Part shown: positions 33,091-40,666 of the stretch, in pieces
Position numbering within the stretch: position 1 is the stretch's first letter
Layout: each line of letters begins with the position of its first letter
Assembly: GCA_030841765.1 (NCBI GenBank)
Contig: JAUUSS010000003.1
Location: 1-41,061, forward strand
Reading direction: 5' to 3'
Source: Collinsella aerofaciens
Lineage (GTDB): Bacteria; Actinomycetota; Coriobacteriia; Coriobacteriales; Coriobacteriaceae
DNA: 41,061 nucleotides
Made by a program: the position numbers and the translations under genes
The notes under the pieces: model-generated
Told to the model about the DNA's origin: nothing
The model's database searches: none
Seen by the model: only the letters and a program-made list of their open reading frames with translations

Positions 33091-34332
33091 TTAGAGGTCC
33101 TCGCGCCAGAAGGGCATGCTCATGCAGCGCGGGCCGCCGCGGCCGCGGGAGAGCTCGGCGGAGGGCACGACGAGAAGGTCCAGGCCCTCCTTGTACAGCA
33201 CGTCGTTGGTGACGGTGTTGCGGGCGTAGACGCAGATCTTGCCGGGCTCGACGCACAGGGTGTTGGAGCCGTCGTTCCACTGCTCGCGGGAGGCCGCGAT
33301 CGGGTCGCCGCCGCCGCAGGGGATCAGCTTGACCTGGTCGACGCCGGTGGCGTCCTCCAGGACGTGCTCGAGGGTGTCCTCGATCAGGCGGATGTTCACG
33401 TCGCCCGGGTTCTTGCCGGCGGTCAGCTCGTAGACGCGCAGGGTGCCCATGATGGCGGGGTGGATCGTGAACTTATCGACGTCGATCTGGGTGAAGACCG
33501 TGTCGAGGTGCATGAAGGCGCGCGAGACCGGGATGTCGAAGGCCAGGATGCGCTCGACCTTGGAGTCGGAGTTCCAGAAGATGTTCTGGGCCATGACGTC
33601 GATCGCGGCGGCCTGGGTGCGCTGGGAGATGCCGACGGCGAGGGTCTTCTCGTTGATGTTCAGCACGTCGCCGCCCTCGGTGTGGAACTGGCAGTCGCGG
33701 CGGAAGTACAGCGAGACGTCCTTGTAGTCGGGGTGGTACTTGAAGACGTACTTGCCGTACAGGGTCTCGCGGTTGCGGGTGACCGAGTACATGCGGTTGA
33801 GGTTGACGCCCTCGCCGACGACCGCGAACGGGTCGCGGGTGAAGTAGAGGTTGGGCATCGGGTCGATGATCAGGTCGGACTCGGACTCGGAGTTGACCAG
33901 GGAGTCGAGGGTCGTGGACGCCGTGAGGGGCATGTCGATCTCGGACTTGGTCATGCCGGCCATGGTCTTCTTGACGAACTCGAGGTTGTCCTCGATGGAG
34001 TCCAGCTTCTCGCGGACGATCTGCGGCATGTGCTGGCCGCGGATGCCGGCCTCGGCGATGTACTGGTCGGTGAACTCGGCGCGGGCGCCGGGGACCTGGT
34101 CGAACACCTCGGCGACGAGGTTCTCGAGGTAGAGGACCTCCACGCCCTGGTCCCTCAGGATCTGGGCGAAGGTGTCGTGCTCCTGCTGCGCGACCTCCAG
34201 GAACGGGACGTCGTCGAACAGGAGTCGCTCGAGCTCGTCGGGCGGCAGGTTGAGGAGCTCGTCGCCGGGACGGTGCAGGCAGACCTTCCTGAGCTTGCCG
34301 ATCTCGGAAGGCACGTGCAGACCTTTCGTCAT
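33091..34332 (-). CDS. arcA: Arginine deiminase, copy 1
   Basis: A 413-residue cytosolic enzyme that hydrolyses arginine to citrulline and ammonia, first step of the ADI pathway. It has the family's catalytic elements: the FTRDPF segment, EGGDVLNINEKTLAVGIS, HLDTVFTQID (active-site His) and the nucleophile Cys403 in GGPRCMSMPF near the end. Length is normal. AGGAGG lies just upstream of the ATG. The protein is identical to that of the second copy at 36181-37422, and the DNA appears identical too. Codon use is strongly GC-ending, more so than the neighbours, as for highly expressed genes. It stands directly before arcB. Confidence 0.97.
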   Translation of the reverse strand: MTKGLHVPSEIGKLRKVCLHRPGDELLNLPPDELERLLFDDVPFLEVAQQEHDTFAQILRDQGVEVLYLENLVAEVFDQVPGARAEFTDQYIAEAGIRGQHMPQIVREKLDSIEDNLEFVKKTMAGMTKSEIDMPLTASTTLDSLVNSESESDLIIDPMPNLYFTRDPFAVVGEGVNLNRMYSVTRNRETLYGKYVFKYHPDYKDVSLYFRRDCQFHTEGGDVLNINEKTLAVGISQRTQAAAIDVMAQNIFWNSDSKVERILAFDIPVSRAFMHLDTVFTQIDVDKFTIHPAIMGTLRVYELTAGKNPGDVNIRLIEDTLEHVLEDATGVDQVKLIPCGGGDPIAASREQWNDGSNTLCVEPGKICVYARNTVTNDVLYKEGLDLLVVPSAELSRGRGGPRCMSMPFWREDL

Positions 34333-34356
34333 GGCCTCCTACCTTTCTTTCGGGCC
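33092..34356. repeat. Duplicated arcA block, copy 1 (matches 36182-37446)
   Basis: About 1265 bp read the same in both copies at an offset of 3090 bp, from the second base of the stop codon to 24 bp before the start codon. Beyond both ends the sequences diverge at once: the stop codons are TAA here and TAG in copy 2. No insertion-sequence ends or target repeats were seen at the borders. Confidence 0.85.
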
Positions 34357-34481
34357 CCTGTCAGGGCCGATTCGTTAGCGCCCCTCCGTGTGAGGCGTTA
34401 TTGCTGACGACATATTTATATCCAAAATCAGCTCATACTTCCACCTTGCCCCCGAACGGTTTTTTATAGGGGGTGAACGGC
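34333..34481 (-). promoter_or_regulatory. arcA copy 1 promoter, leader and activator-type repeats
   Basis: Features shared with the copy 2 promoter are seen on the minus strand: TATAAA (34415-34420), GTGGAA as weak -35 at 18 bp (34439-34444), and two CCGTTC motifs (34454-34459 and 34475-34480) exactly 21 bp apart. The leader carries the conserved ACGGAGGGGCGCT (34377-34389) and a stem GGCCC / GGGCC (34353-34368) just before the ribosome site. The weak -35 and the repeats suggest an activator. Confidence 0.6.
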
Positions 34482-34816
34482 ATACACATATACTTCACGC
34501 ATGGCACACTTCATCTTAATAAAGCGTATTTACGTGCTTAAACGCGTTTTAATCCTAAAATCAAATGGAACTAAACTTTGTTAAACCATCCTCAAATTGC
34601 ATATTTCCAATAAACCTATGAATAGAATTAGCGGTTCACACCGCGTCTCAACCATTTTCATTTTTATTCAGAAAAAAGTTTGTCCTATTCATTTCTGGTA
34701 AACAAATTACCGTTTACCAGACGCTTGATACCGTTCACCGGAAACTCAGTATAAGGCCCAGCGGATACCGGCTCGCTTTACGGCCCCATTTGTAACAACT
34801 TGACTTCTCGGTATAG
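34482..34816. other. AT-rich spacer between arcA copy 1 and arcT
   Basis: No gene is supported in these 335 bp. The stretch is much more AT-rich than the coding DNA. It holds a small GCGGT/ACCGC inverted repeat (34631-34644) and the palindrome and direct repeats listed separately at 34695-34739. A TTGACT lies near 34799 on the plus strand without a partner. Confidence 0.5.
34695..34739. promoter_or_regulatory. Distal operator-like palindrome and 21-bp direct repeat
   Basis: CTGGTAAAC and GTTTACCAG (34695-34703, 34712-34720) are a perfect 9-bp-arm palindrome with an 8-bp spacer. Overlapping it, ACCGTTTACC (34709-34718) and ACCGTTCACC (34730-34739) form a direct repeat with a 21-bp period, the same motif and period as in the arcA promoters but on the other strand. 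Confidence 0.5.
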
Positions 34817-34856
34817 AAAAACGGACCCGCTTCCCCTAGGGAAACGGGTCCGTTTT
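34817..34856 (-). terminator. Intrinsic terminator of arcT (bidirectional)
   Basis: ACGGACCCG and CGGGTCCGT form a 9-bp stem, with an inner TTCCC/GGGAA pairing. A run of T residues follows on both strands (TTTTTC on minus, TTTTCG on plus). It lies 50 bp after the arcT stop. Confidence 0.85.
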
Positions 34857-34906
34857 CGATTATCTTCGGCCAATTTTGATAAGGCCCCCCGAAGACCATC
34901 GGAATC

Positions 34907-36031
34907 CTAGCGATCGAACTCCGCCAGTGCCTCGCCCAAAAGCCTCAGGCCCTCGCGCAGAACGTCCTCGCTCGCGCAGTAGCCCAGGCGTGCGCCGCAG
35001 GGAAGCTCAAAACGGCTACCGGGGACCAGCAGCACTCCCCTCTCGGACAGCAGGCGCCTGCAGAACTCCTCGTCATCCTCGGGAATATCCAGCTGGATAA
35101 ACGAGGTGGACACGCCCTGCGGGGCCGTCCAGGAAACGCGATGCTGCGTATCGATCCAAGCCTGCGCGATATCGCGGTTGCCAAACACGATCTTGCGATT
35201 GCGCTCGACAATCTTATCCTTGTGCTCAAGCACATAGGTCGCCAGGGTATCGTTGAACACGCCGCCGCAGATCATGGTGTAATCGCGATAGGTACGGATG
35301 CGGTTGGACACCTCTTCGTCGGCCAAGACCCAGCCCACGCGGGCCGCAGGCGTCGAATAGGTCTTCGACAACGAGTTGGTGACAATGGCCCTCTCGTACA
35401 CGTCGACCATCGACATAAAGGACTCAGTGTTCTCAAGCGGCAGGTACACCTCGTCGCACAGCACGTAGGCGCCCACCGAGCGGGCGATCTCGGCAATCTG
35501 GCCGAGCATATCGGCATCGAGCACCGTACCGATGGGGTTCGATGCGTTGTTTATGCAGATAAGCTTGGTGTTGGGGCGCACCAAGCGCTTGAGTTCCCCG
35601 ATATCGGGCTTCCAGCCGAGTTCCTCGCGAAGCTCCCAATACTCGACCTCGGCGCCCAGCGTGCGCGGAATCTCGTAGAGCGGCGCGTAGGTGGGCCACT
35701 CGGCGATAACATGGTCGCCGGGCTCGACCACAGCCATGATGGCGTTGAGGTTAGCGCCCGTGCAGCCATTGGTCTGCAGAATGTGATCGGGATTGACCTC
35801 GCGACGATACAGCTTGGCAACCTCGGCCTTAAACTCCGGCGAGCCCTCGATCCAGCCGTAGTTCATCTTCTCGCGGTCCAGGCGCTCGTAAAACGTGGCG
35901 CCGTCCTGCTCATCGAGCGCGCGCAGCTCGCCCATGGTGAGCGACGAAATCGTCGACTGGGCGATGTCCCACGTGGCGCTCTTCTCCCAAACGTTGAGCC
36001 ATTCCTCAACGCCAATCGTCTTGATGTCCAT
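34907..36031 (-). CDS. arcT: ArcT-like PLP-dependent aminotransferase
   Basis: A 374-residue fold-type I aminotransferase (class I/II). The PLP-binding parts are seen in TNGCTGANLNAIMAVVEPGD, NNASNPIGTVLD, LCDEVYLPLE and the Schiff-base Lys in NSLSKTYSTPAARVGW; the carboxylate-binding Arg is in SRFELPCGARLGYC. The start at 36031 has AAGGAG 7 bp upstream. It lies between the two arcA copies on the same strand. In Lactobacillus and Lactococcus ADI clusters an aminotransferase called ArcT is present, and the context here is the same, so the symbol is given from context. Its substrate (ornithine, arginine or citrulline side product) is unknown. Confidence 0.8.
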   Translation of the reverse strand: MDIKTIGVEEWLNVWEKSATWDIAQSTISSLTMGELRALDEQDGATFYERLDREKMNYGWIEGSPEFKAEVAKLYRREVNPDHILQTNGCTGANLNAIMAVVEPGDHVIAEWPTYAPLYEIPRTLGAEVEYWELREELGWKPDIGELKRLVRPNTKLICINNASNPIGTVLDADMLGQIAEIARSVGAYVLCDEVYLPLENTESFMSMVDVYERAIVTNSLSKTYSTPAARVGWVLADEEVSNRIRTYRDYTMICGGVFNDTLATYVLEHKDKIVERNRKIVFGNRDIAQAWIDTQHRVSWTAPQGVSTSFIQLDIPEDDEEFCRRLLSERGVLLVPGSRFELPCGARLGYCASEDVLREGLRLLGEALAEFDR

Positions 36032-36086
36032 GGCCAAGCTCCTTACAAAAGCAGTCATCCAATCGTGTTGACGTCCCTCATACAAG

Positions 36087-36120
36087 ATTGGGGCGGTGCG
36101 AAAACCCGCACCGCCCCAAT
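36087..36120 (-). terminator. Hairpin after arcA copy 2
   Basis: A perfect 14-bp stem (ATTGGGGCGGTGCG / CGCACCGCCCCAAT) with a 6-nt loop lies 60 bp after the arcA copy 2 stop and 55 bp before the arcT start. The T-run after it is weak, so arcT may be transcribed by readthrough; no separate arcT promoter is evident. Confidence 0.6.
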
Positions 36121-36180
36121 GGGAGACATCTAATGGCAGCTAGATGTATGTATCAAGACCTGTACGGGTCCTTGAAGACC

Positions 36181-37422
36181 CTAGAGGTCCTCGCGCCAGA
36201 AGGGCATGCTCATGCAGCGCGGGCCGCCGCGGCCGCGGGAGAGCTCGGCGGAGGGCACGACGAGAAGGTCCAGGCCCTCCTTGTACAGCACGTCGTTGGT
36301 GACGGTGTTGCGGGCGTAGACGCAGATCTTGCCGGGCTCGACGCACAGGGTGTTGGAGCCGTCGTTCCACTGCTCGCGGGAGGCCGCGATCGGGTCGCCG
36401 CCGCCGCAGGGGATCAGCTTGACCTGGTCGACGCCGGTGGCGTCCTCCAGGACGTGCTCGAGGGTGTCCTCGATCAGGCGGATGTTCACGTCGCCCGGGT
36501 TCTTGCCGGCGGTCAGCTCGTAGACGCGCAGGGTGCCCATGATGGCGGGGTGGATCGTGAACTTATCGACGTCGATCTGGGTGAAGACCGTGTCGAGGTG
36601 CATGAAGGCGCGCGAGACCGGGATGTCGAAGGCCAGGATGCGCTCGACCTTGGAGTCGGAGTTCCAGAAGATGTTCTGGGCCATGACGTCGATCGCGGCG
36701 GCCTGGGTGCGCTGGGAGATGCCGACGGCGAGGGTCTTCTCGTTGATGTTCAGCACGTCGCCGCCCTCGGTGTGGAACTGGCAGTCGCGGCGGAAGTACA
36801 GCGAGACGTCCTTGTAGTCGGGGTGGTACTTGAAGACGTACTTGCCGTACAGGGTCTCGCGGTTGCGGGTGACCGAGTACATGCGGTTGAGGTTGACGCC
36901 CTCGCCGACGACCGCGAACGGGTCGCGGGTGAAGTAGAGGTTGGGCATCGGGTCGATGATCAGGTCGGACTCGGACTCGGAGTTGACCAGGGAGTCGAGG
37001 GTCGTGGACGCCGTGAGGGGCATGTCGATCTCGGACTTGGTCATGCCGGCCATGGTCTTCTTGACGAACTCGAGGTTGTCCTCGATGGAGTCCAGCTTCT
37101 CGCGGACGATCTGCGGCATGTGCTGGCCGCGGATGCCGGCCTCGGCGATGTACTGGTCGGTGAACTCGGCGCGGGCGCCGGGGACCTGGTCGAACACCTC
37201 GGCGACGAGGTTCTCGAGGTAGAGGACCTCCACGCCCTGGTCCCTCAGGATCTGGGCGAAGGTGTCGTGCTCCTGCTGCGCGACCTCCAGGAACGGGACG
37301 TCGTCGAACAGGAGTCGCTCGAGCTCGTCGGGCGGCAGGTTGAGGAGCTCGTCGCCGGGACGGTGCAGGCAGACCTTCCTGAGCTTGCCGATCTCGGAAG
37401 GCACGTGCAGACCTTTCGTCAT
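36181..37422 (-). CDS. arcA: Arginine deiminase, copy 2
   Basis: A second 413-residue arginine deiminase with the same protein sequence as the copy at 33091-34332, including Cys403, the active-site His and the FTRDPF and EGGDVL segments. It is the first gene of the arc locus in transcription order. Its stop codon is TAG where copy 1 has TAA. The promoter region is homologous to that of copy 1 but much diverged, while the coding DNA appears unchanged. The hairpin beyond its end suggests it is made mostly as a single-gene transcript, so the pair may raise dosage or respond to different signals. Confidence 0.97.
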   Translation of the reverse strand: MTKGLHVPSEIGKLRKVCLHRPGDELLNLPPDELERLLFDDVPFLEVAQQEHDTFAQILRDQGVEVLYLENLVAEVFDQVPGARAEFTDQYIAEAGIRGQHMPQIVREKLDSIEDNLEFVKKTMAGMTKSEIDMPLTASTTLDSLVNSESESDLIIDPMPNLYFTRDPFAVVGEGVNLNRMYSVTRNRETLYGKYVFKYHPDYKDVSLYFRRDCQFHTEGGDVLNINEKTLAVGISQRTQAAAIDVMAQNIFWNSDSKVERILAFDIPVSRAFMHLDTVFTQIDVDKFTIHPAIMGTLRVYELTAGKNPGDVNIRLIEDTLEHVLEDATGVDQVKLIPCGGGDPIAASREQWNDGSNTLCVEPGKICVYARNTVTNDVLYKEGLDLLVVPSAELSRGRGGPRCMSMPFWREDL

Positions 37423-37446
37423 GGCCTCCTACCTTTCTTTCGGGCC
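36182..37446. repeat. Duplicated arcA block, copy 2 (matches 33092-34356)
   Basis: The counterpart of the block at 33092-34356. Identity covers the coding region except the first base read at the 3' end, and 24 bp ahead of the start codon. The flanks, including promoters, differ by many substitutions and small indels though they can still be aligned for about 150 bp. Confidence 0.85.
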
Positions 37447-37571
37447 TTACTGGCCGAATGTATCAGCGCCCCTCCGTATGGGACGCTGCTTGCTGACAGC
37501 TCTAGTTATATCCAAAAACCACCTGCAATTCCACCTCGCCCCCGAACGGTCAGCAAAGTGCGATGAACGGT
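37423..37571 (-). promoter_or_regulatory. arcA copy 2 promoter, leader and activator-type repeats
   Basis: The minus strand has TATAAC (37505-37510), GTGGAA at 18 bp (37529-37534), and two CCGTTC motifs (37544-37549 and 37565-37570) 21 bp apart, matching the copy 1 layout. The leader has the same ACGGAGGGGCGCT (37465-37477). The stem next to the ribosome site is GGCC / GGCC (37443-37455), with a different loop from copy 1, so pairing is kept while sequence changed. Confidence 0.6.
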
Positions 37572-37973
37572 ATATCTCATATGATTCCCCCATGATGCAC
37601 TTCGGTTCTCTAAAGCAGGTTTTCAAAGGTAAATGTTCTTTTTTCTAAGGAATTAAGCTAGATTGCACAAATATTTTCATGTTTAGGAATTGCATAGCTA
37701 AAACGGTTTTCTGCATATATATGTCGTTTGTTCATGATTCAATTTGGATTCGATTATATTCAGCTCTCAATCATTCTTATTCATACATCCTCACCAATTG
37801 AGTATGGATATAGATTGTTTCTAAACGAGTTGGGCAGTTAGTTGCATGCCTTGGCAGCGTAAGAAGTAGGTAAAGATACCGTTCGCGCGATGCGTCCGTG
37901 CCACAGGTCGACTAAATTGAGACAATAGTGATTAGTGTTAGGCTACCGTCCCTTGTGGGGACTGAACGGACAG
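37572..37973 (+). promoter_or_regulatory. AT-rich arcA-ppk divergent spacer with possible ppk promoter
   Basis: About 400 bp without a gene, markedly AT-rich. A plus-strand TTGAGA (37917-37922) and TAGGCT (37939-37944) with 16-bp spacing is a weak ppk promoter candidate. Just upstream, GTAA recurs with an 11-bp period in the two units at 37858-37868 and 37869-37879, similar to the repeat before the pst operon. ACCGTTCGCG at 37878-37887 is a single copy of the arc-type motif. Nothing else is recognised. Confidence 0.35.
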
Positions 37974-40553
37974 ATGCATATGCCGAGCAAAATCGAAAAG
38001 AAGCAAGCCGCCGCAAAGCTGCGCAAACCGCCGCGCGACTTCTCGTACACGCAAAACCGAGAGCTCAGCTGGCTACGCTTTGACAACCGCGTGCTCGACG
38101 AAGCCTTCGACGAAACCGTTCCGTTATTCGAGCGACTAAAGTTCGTCTCGATCTTCGAGTCCAACCTCGACGAGTTCCTTATGGTGCGCGTGGGCGGCCT
38201 GTCCGATCTGGCGGAGCTCAAAAAACAACCTGTCGACAACAAGAGCAATATGACCGCCTCCGAACAGGTCGATGCTGTCATGGCCGAAATGCCCGGGCTC
38301 CTTACCCGTTGGGAGTCCATCTTTAAGAGCATCGAGGGCAAGCTCGACACCTTGGGCGTTCACCGCGCCCGCATCGATTCGCTTACGCCCGAGGAGCGCA
38401 CCTTTGTAACCCGCTACTTCCAGGCCTACGTGTCACCGGTCATCTCGCCGCTGGTCATCGATCCGCGCCACCCCTTCCCCAACCTGCGCAATGGCGCGCT
38501 CTATCTGGCCTGTGGTCTGGACGGCGCCACCGACGAGGAGAGCCTGCTGGGCCTTATCGAGATTCCCGCCTCAATGAACCGCGTGGTCGAGATCCCCTCG
38601 CCCACCGGCACCTACTCCTACATCTTGCTCGAGGGCGTCATCCTCGCCTGCTTGGACAGCTGCTTTGGCTCCTATAAGCCGCTGGATCGTGCGCTGATCC
38701 GCGTCACCCGCAACGCCGACATCGATCCGGACGGCGAGGGCGTCGAAGAGGAAGAGGACTACCGCCAGCACATGAAGCGCATCCTCAAGAAGCGCCTGCG
38801 CCTGCAGCCGGTAGTGCTCGCGGTCTCGGGGTCGCTCGAGAAGGCAACGCTCAAGACTATCCGCAAGGCGCTCGAGCTTTCGCGCCGCTCTGTCTTTACC
38901 TGCGATATCCCGCTCAACCTGGGCTACGTCTTCGGCATTGAGGGCAAGATTCCCGAGCACCTGCGCAACGAGCTGCTCTTTACGCCGTTTAGGCCGCAGC
39001 CCAATCCCAACATCGACATGACCCGCTCCATCCGCGAGCAGGTGCTGCAGCACGACAAGCTGCTCTTTTATCCCTACGAGGCCATGAACCCGTTCTTGGA
39101 CCTGGTGCACGAGGCCGCCTATGACCCCGAGTGCATCTCGCTGCGCATCACGCTCTACCGCGTGGCCAAGCAGAGCCGCCTGTGCGAGTCGCTGATCGAT
39201 GCTGCCGAGAACGGCAAAGAGGTCACGGTGCTCATGGAGCTCCGCGCGCGCTTTGACGAGCAGAACAACATCGAGTGGGCCGAGCGTCTGGAAGAAGCGG
39301 GCTGCACCGTCATCTATGGTTCCGAGGGCTTTAAATGCCACTCAAAGATCTGCCAGCTCACCTATCGCGAGGGTATGGCGCTCACCCGCCTCACGCTTTT
39401 GGGCACCGGCAACTTTAACGAGAAGACGGCCAAACTCTACAGCGACTTTATGCTCATGACGGCCCATCCCGGCATCGGTGAAGACGCCAACCTGTTCTTC
39501 CGCAATCTGTCGCTGGGCAACCTGCGCGGCGACTACCGCTTCCTGGGTGTGGCGCCCGTCGGACTGAAACCGCTCATCATGCGCGGGCTTGACCGCGAGA
39601 TCCAGCGCGCCCTTGCCGGCGAGCCCGCCCGCGTGTTCTTTAAGCTCAACTCGCTGACCGACCGCGAGGTTATCGACAAGATCGCCGAGGCATCGTGTGC
39701 CGGCGTGCGCGTAGACATGATCATCCGCGGCATCTCGTGCCTCAAGCCCGGTGTTCCGGGCAAGACCGAGAACGTGCATGTCCGCTCCATCGTCGGACGC
39801 TTTTTGGAGCACGCCCGTGTTTACGCTTTTGGCGTGGACTCGGACATGATTTACCTGAGCTCGGCAGACATGATGACACGCAACACCGAGCACCGCGTGG
39901 AGATCGCCTTCCCCGTGCTCGACCCCACCTGCCGCGCCCTAGTGCACGAGTACATGGGCATGCAGCTGCAGGACAACGTGAAGGCCCGCAGCCTCACGAG
40001 CGACGGCACCTGGGTCCCCGTGGAACGTGCAGAGGGTGAGAAACCCTTCAACTCGCAGGAAGCTCTACTGGAGCGTGCCTATCGCAACGCCGAGGCCGCC
40101 GCGCAGCAGCGCGCACAGGAGAAGGAACGTGTGGCCGAAGAAGCTATTCAGGCCGAGGTTGAACATGGGGCAGCCGCCAAACCGGAAGCGGTTGCCACTC
40201 CCCCGGTGAATGAGCCCGAGGCTGCCGCAGAGCCCGCCATGGAGAAAGCGCCCGAGCCCGCTACCGCGACTCCGGAGCCCGCCGCCGAGGCAAAGCCCGC
40301 CCCAGCTCCTGATCCGCAGCCGACCACGCCCAAGGTCCAAGAGGTCCAGGCGACCGTCATTGAGCCCGAGCCTGCACCTGCACCTCAGCCCGAGCCGCAG
40401 GTCACCAAGTCCGCACCCGGGACGAGTGCCCGTCGCGATAAGCCCGCCGGCAAGACCAAGGCCATCGAGCGCCATCGCCCCGGCCGCGTGCGCATGGGCC
40501 TGGGCCTGATCGGTCTGGGTCTTAAGACGCTCATTACCGGCAAGACGAAATAG
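37974..40553 (+). CDS. ppk: Polyphosphate kinase 1 with long C-terminal tail
   Basis: An 859-residue PPK1, which reversibly makes polyphosphate from ATP at the membrane. The N-terminal domain opens with RELSWLRFDNRVLDEAFD and FVSIFESNLDEFLMVRVGGL. The core has DPRHPFPNLRNGALY, the ATP-site segment LFYPYEAMNPFLDLVHEAA, SLRITLYRVAKQS, the phospho-accepting His in FKCHSKICQLTYR, and the second His in TEHRVEIAFPVL. The catalytic part ends near residue 695. About 165 more residues follow: a charged helix rich in Ala/Glu/Arg, a Pro/Ala/Glu-rich disordered stretch, and a basic end finishing in MGLGLIGLGLKTLITGKTK, which could form an amphipathic membrane-binding helix. Usual PPK1 length is about 690-720. 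Two close ATGs (37974 and 37980) have only weak ribosome sites. Confidence 0.93.
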   Translation: MHMPSKIEKKQAAAKLRKPPRDFSYTQNRELSWLRFDNRVLDEAFDETVPLFERLKFVSIFESNLDEFLMVRVGGLSDLAELKKQPVDNKSNMTASEQVDAVMAEMPGLLTRWESIFKSIEGKLDTLGVHRARIDSLTPEERTFVTRYFQAYVSPVISPLVIDPRHPFPNLRNGALYLACGLDGATDEESLLGLIEIPASMNRVVEIPSPTGTYSYILLEGVILACLDSCFGSYKPLDRALIRVTRNADIDPDGEGVEEEEDYRQHMKRILKKRLRLQPVVLAVSGSLEKATLKTIRKALELSRRSVFTCDIPLNLGYVFGIEGKIPEHLRNELLFTPFRPQPNPNIDMTRSIREQVLQHDKLLFYPYEAMNPFLDLVHEAAYDPECISLRITLYRVAKQSRLCESLIDAAENGKEVTVLMELRARFDEQNNIEWAERLEEAGCTVIYGSEGFKCHSKICQLTYREGMALTRLTLLGTGNFNEKTAKLYSDFMLMTAHPGIGEDANLFFRNLSLGNLRGDYRFLGVAPVGLKPLIMRGLDREIQRALAGEPARVFFKLNSLTDREVIDKIAEASCAGVRVDMIIRGISCLKPGVPGKTENVHVRSIVGRFLEHARVYAFGVDSDMIYLSSADMMTRNTEHRVEIAFPVLDPTCRALVHEYMGMQLQDNVKARSLTSDGTWVPVERAEGEKPFNSQEALLERAYRNAEAAAQQRAQEKERVAEEAIQAEVEHGAAAKPEAVATPPVNEPEAAAEPAMEKAPEPATATPEPAAEAKPAPAPDPQPTTPKVQEVQATVIEPEPAPAPQPEPQVTKSAPGTSARRDKPAGKTKAIERHRPGRVRMGLGLIGLGLKTLITGKTK

Positions 40554-40578
40554 TCGTTTGTAGAAGCAGTTTGTAGAA

Positions 40579-40620
40579 GCGCCCCGCATTTGAGGAAAGC
40601 CTCGGATGCGGGGCGCTTTT
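40579..40620 (+). terminator. Intrinsic terminator of ppk
   Basis: An 11-bp GC-rich stem (GCGCCCCGCAT / ATGCGGGGCGC), with an inner GAGG/CCTC pairing, is followed by TTTT. It lies 25 bp after the ppk stop. Confidence 0.85.
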
Positions 40621-40666
40621 CCCTGCTACCATGGTGCGAACAACAACGCGAATGACAGGCAGGGAT

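Noticed and set aside
31984..34407. 807-codon open frame on the plus strand across arcB and arcA
   Set aside because: It is antisense to two well-recognised enzymes. GC-rich codon use leaves the opposite frame free of stops, and the translation is low-complexity Val/Leu/Gly/Asp-rich without any family marks.
34378..34416. Possible 12-residue leader peptide in the arcA copy 1 leader (MSSAITPHTEGR)
   Set aside because: The reading frame is not kept in the homologous leader of arcA copy 2 and it has no ribosome site.
33092..37446. arcA duplication as a composite transposon
   Set aside because: No transposase, terminal inverted repeats or target-site duplications were seen at the block borders; the borders coincide with the coding region.
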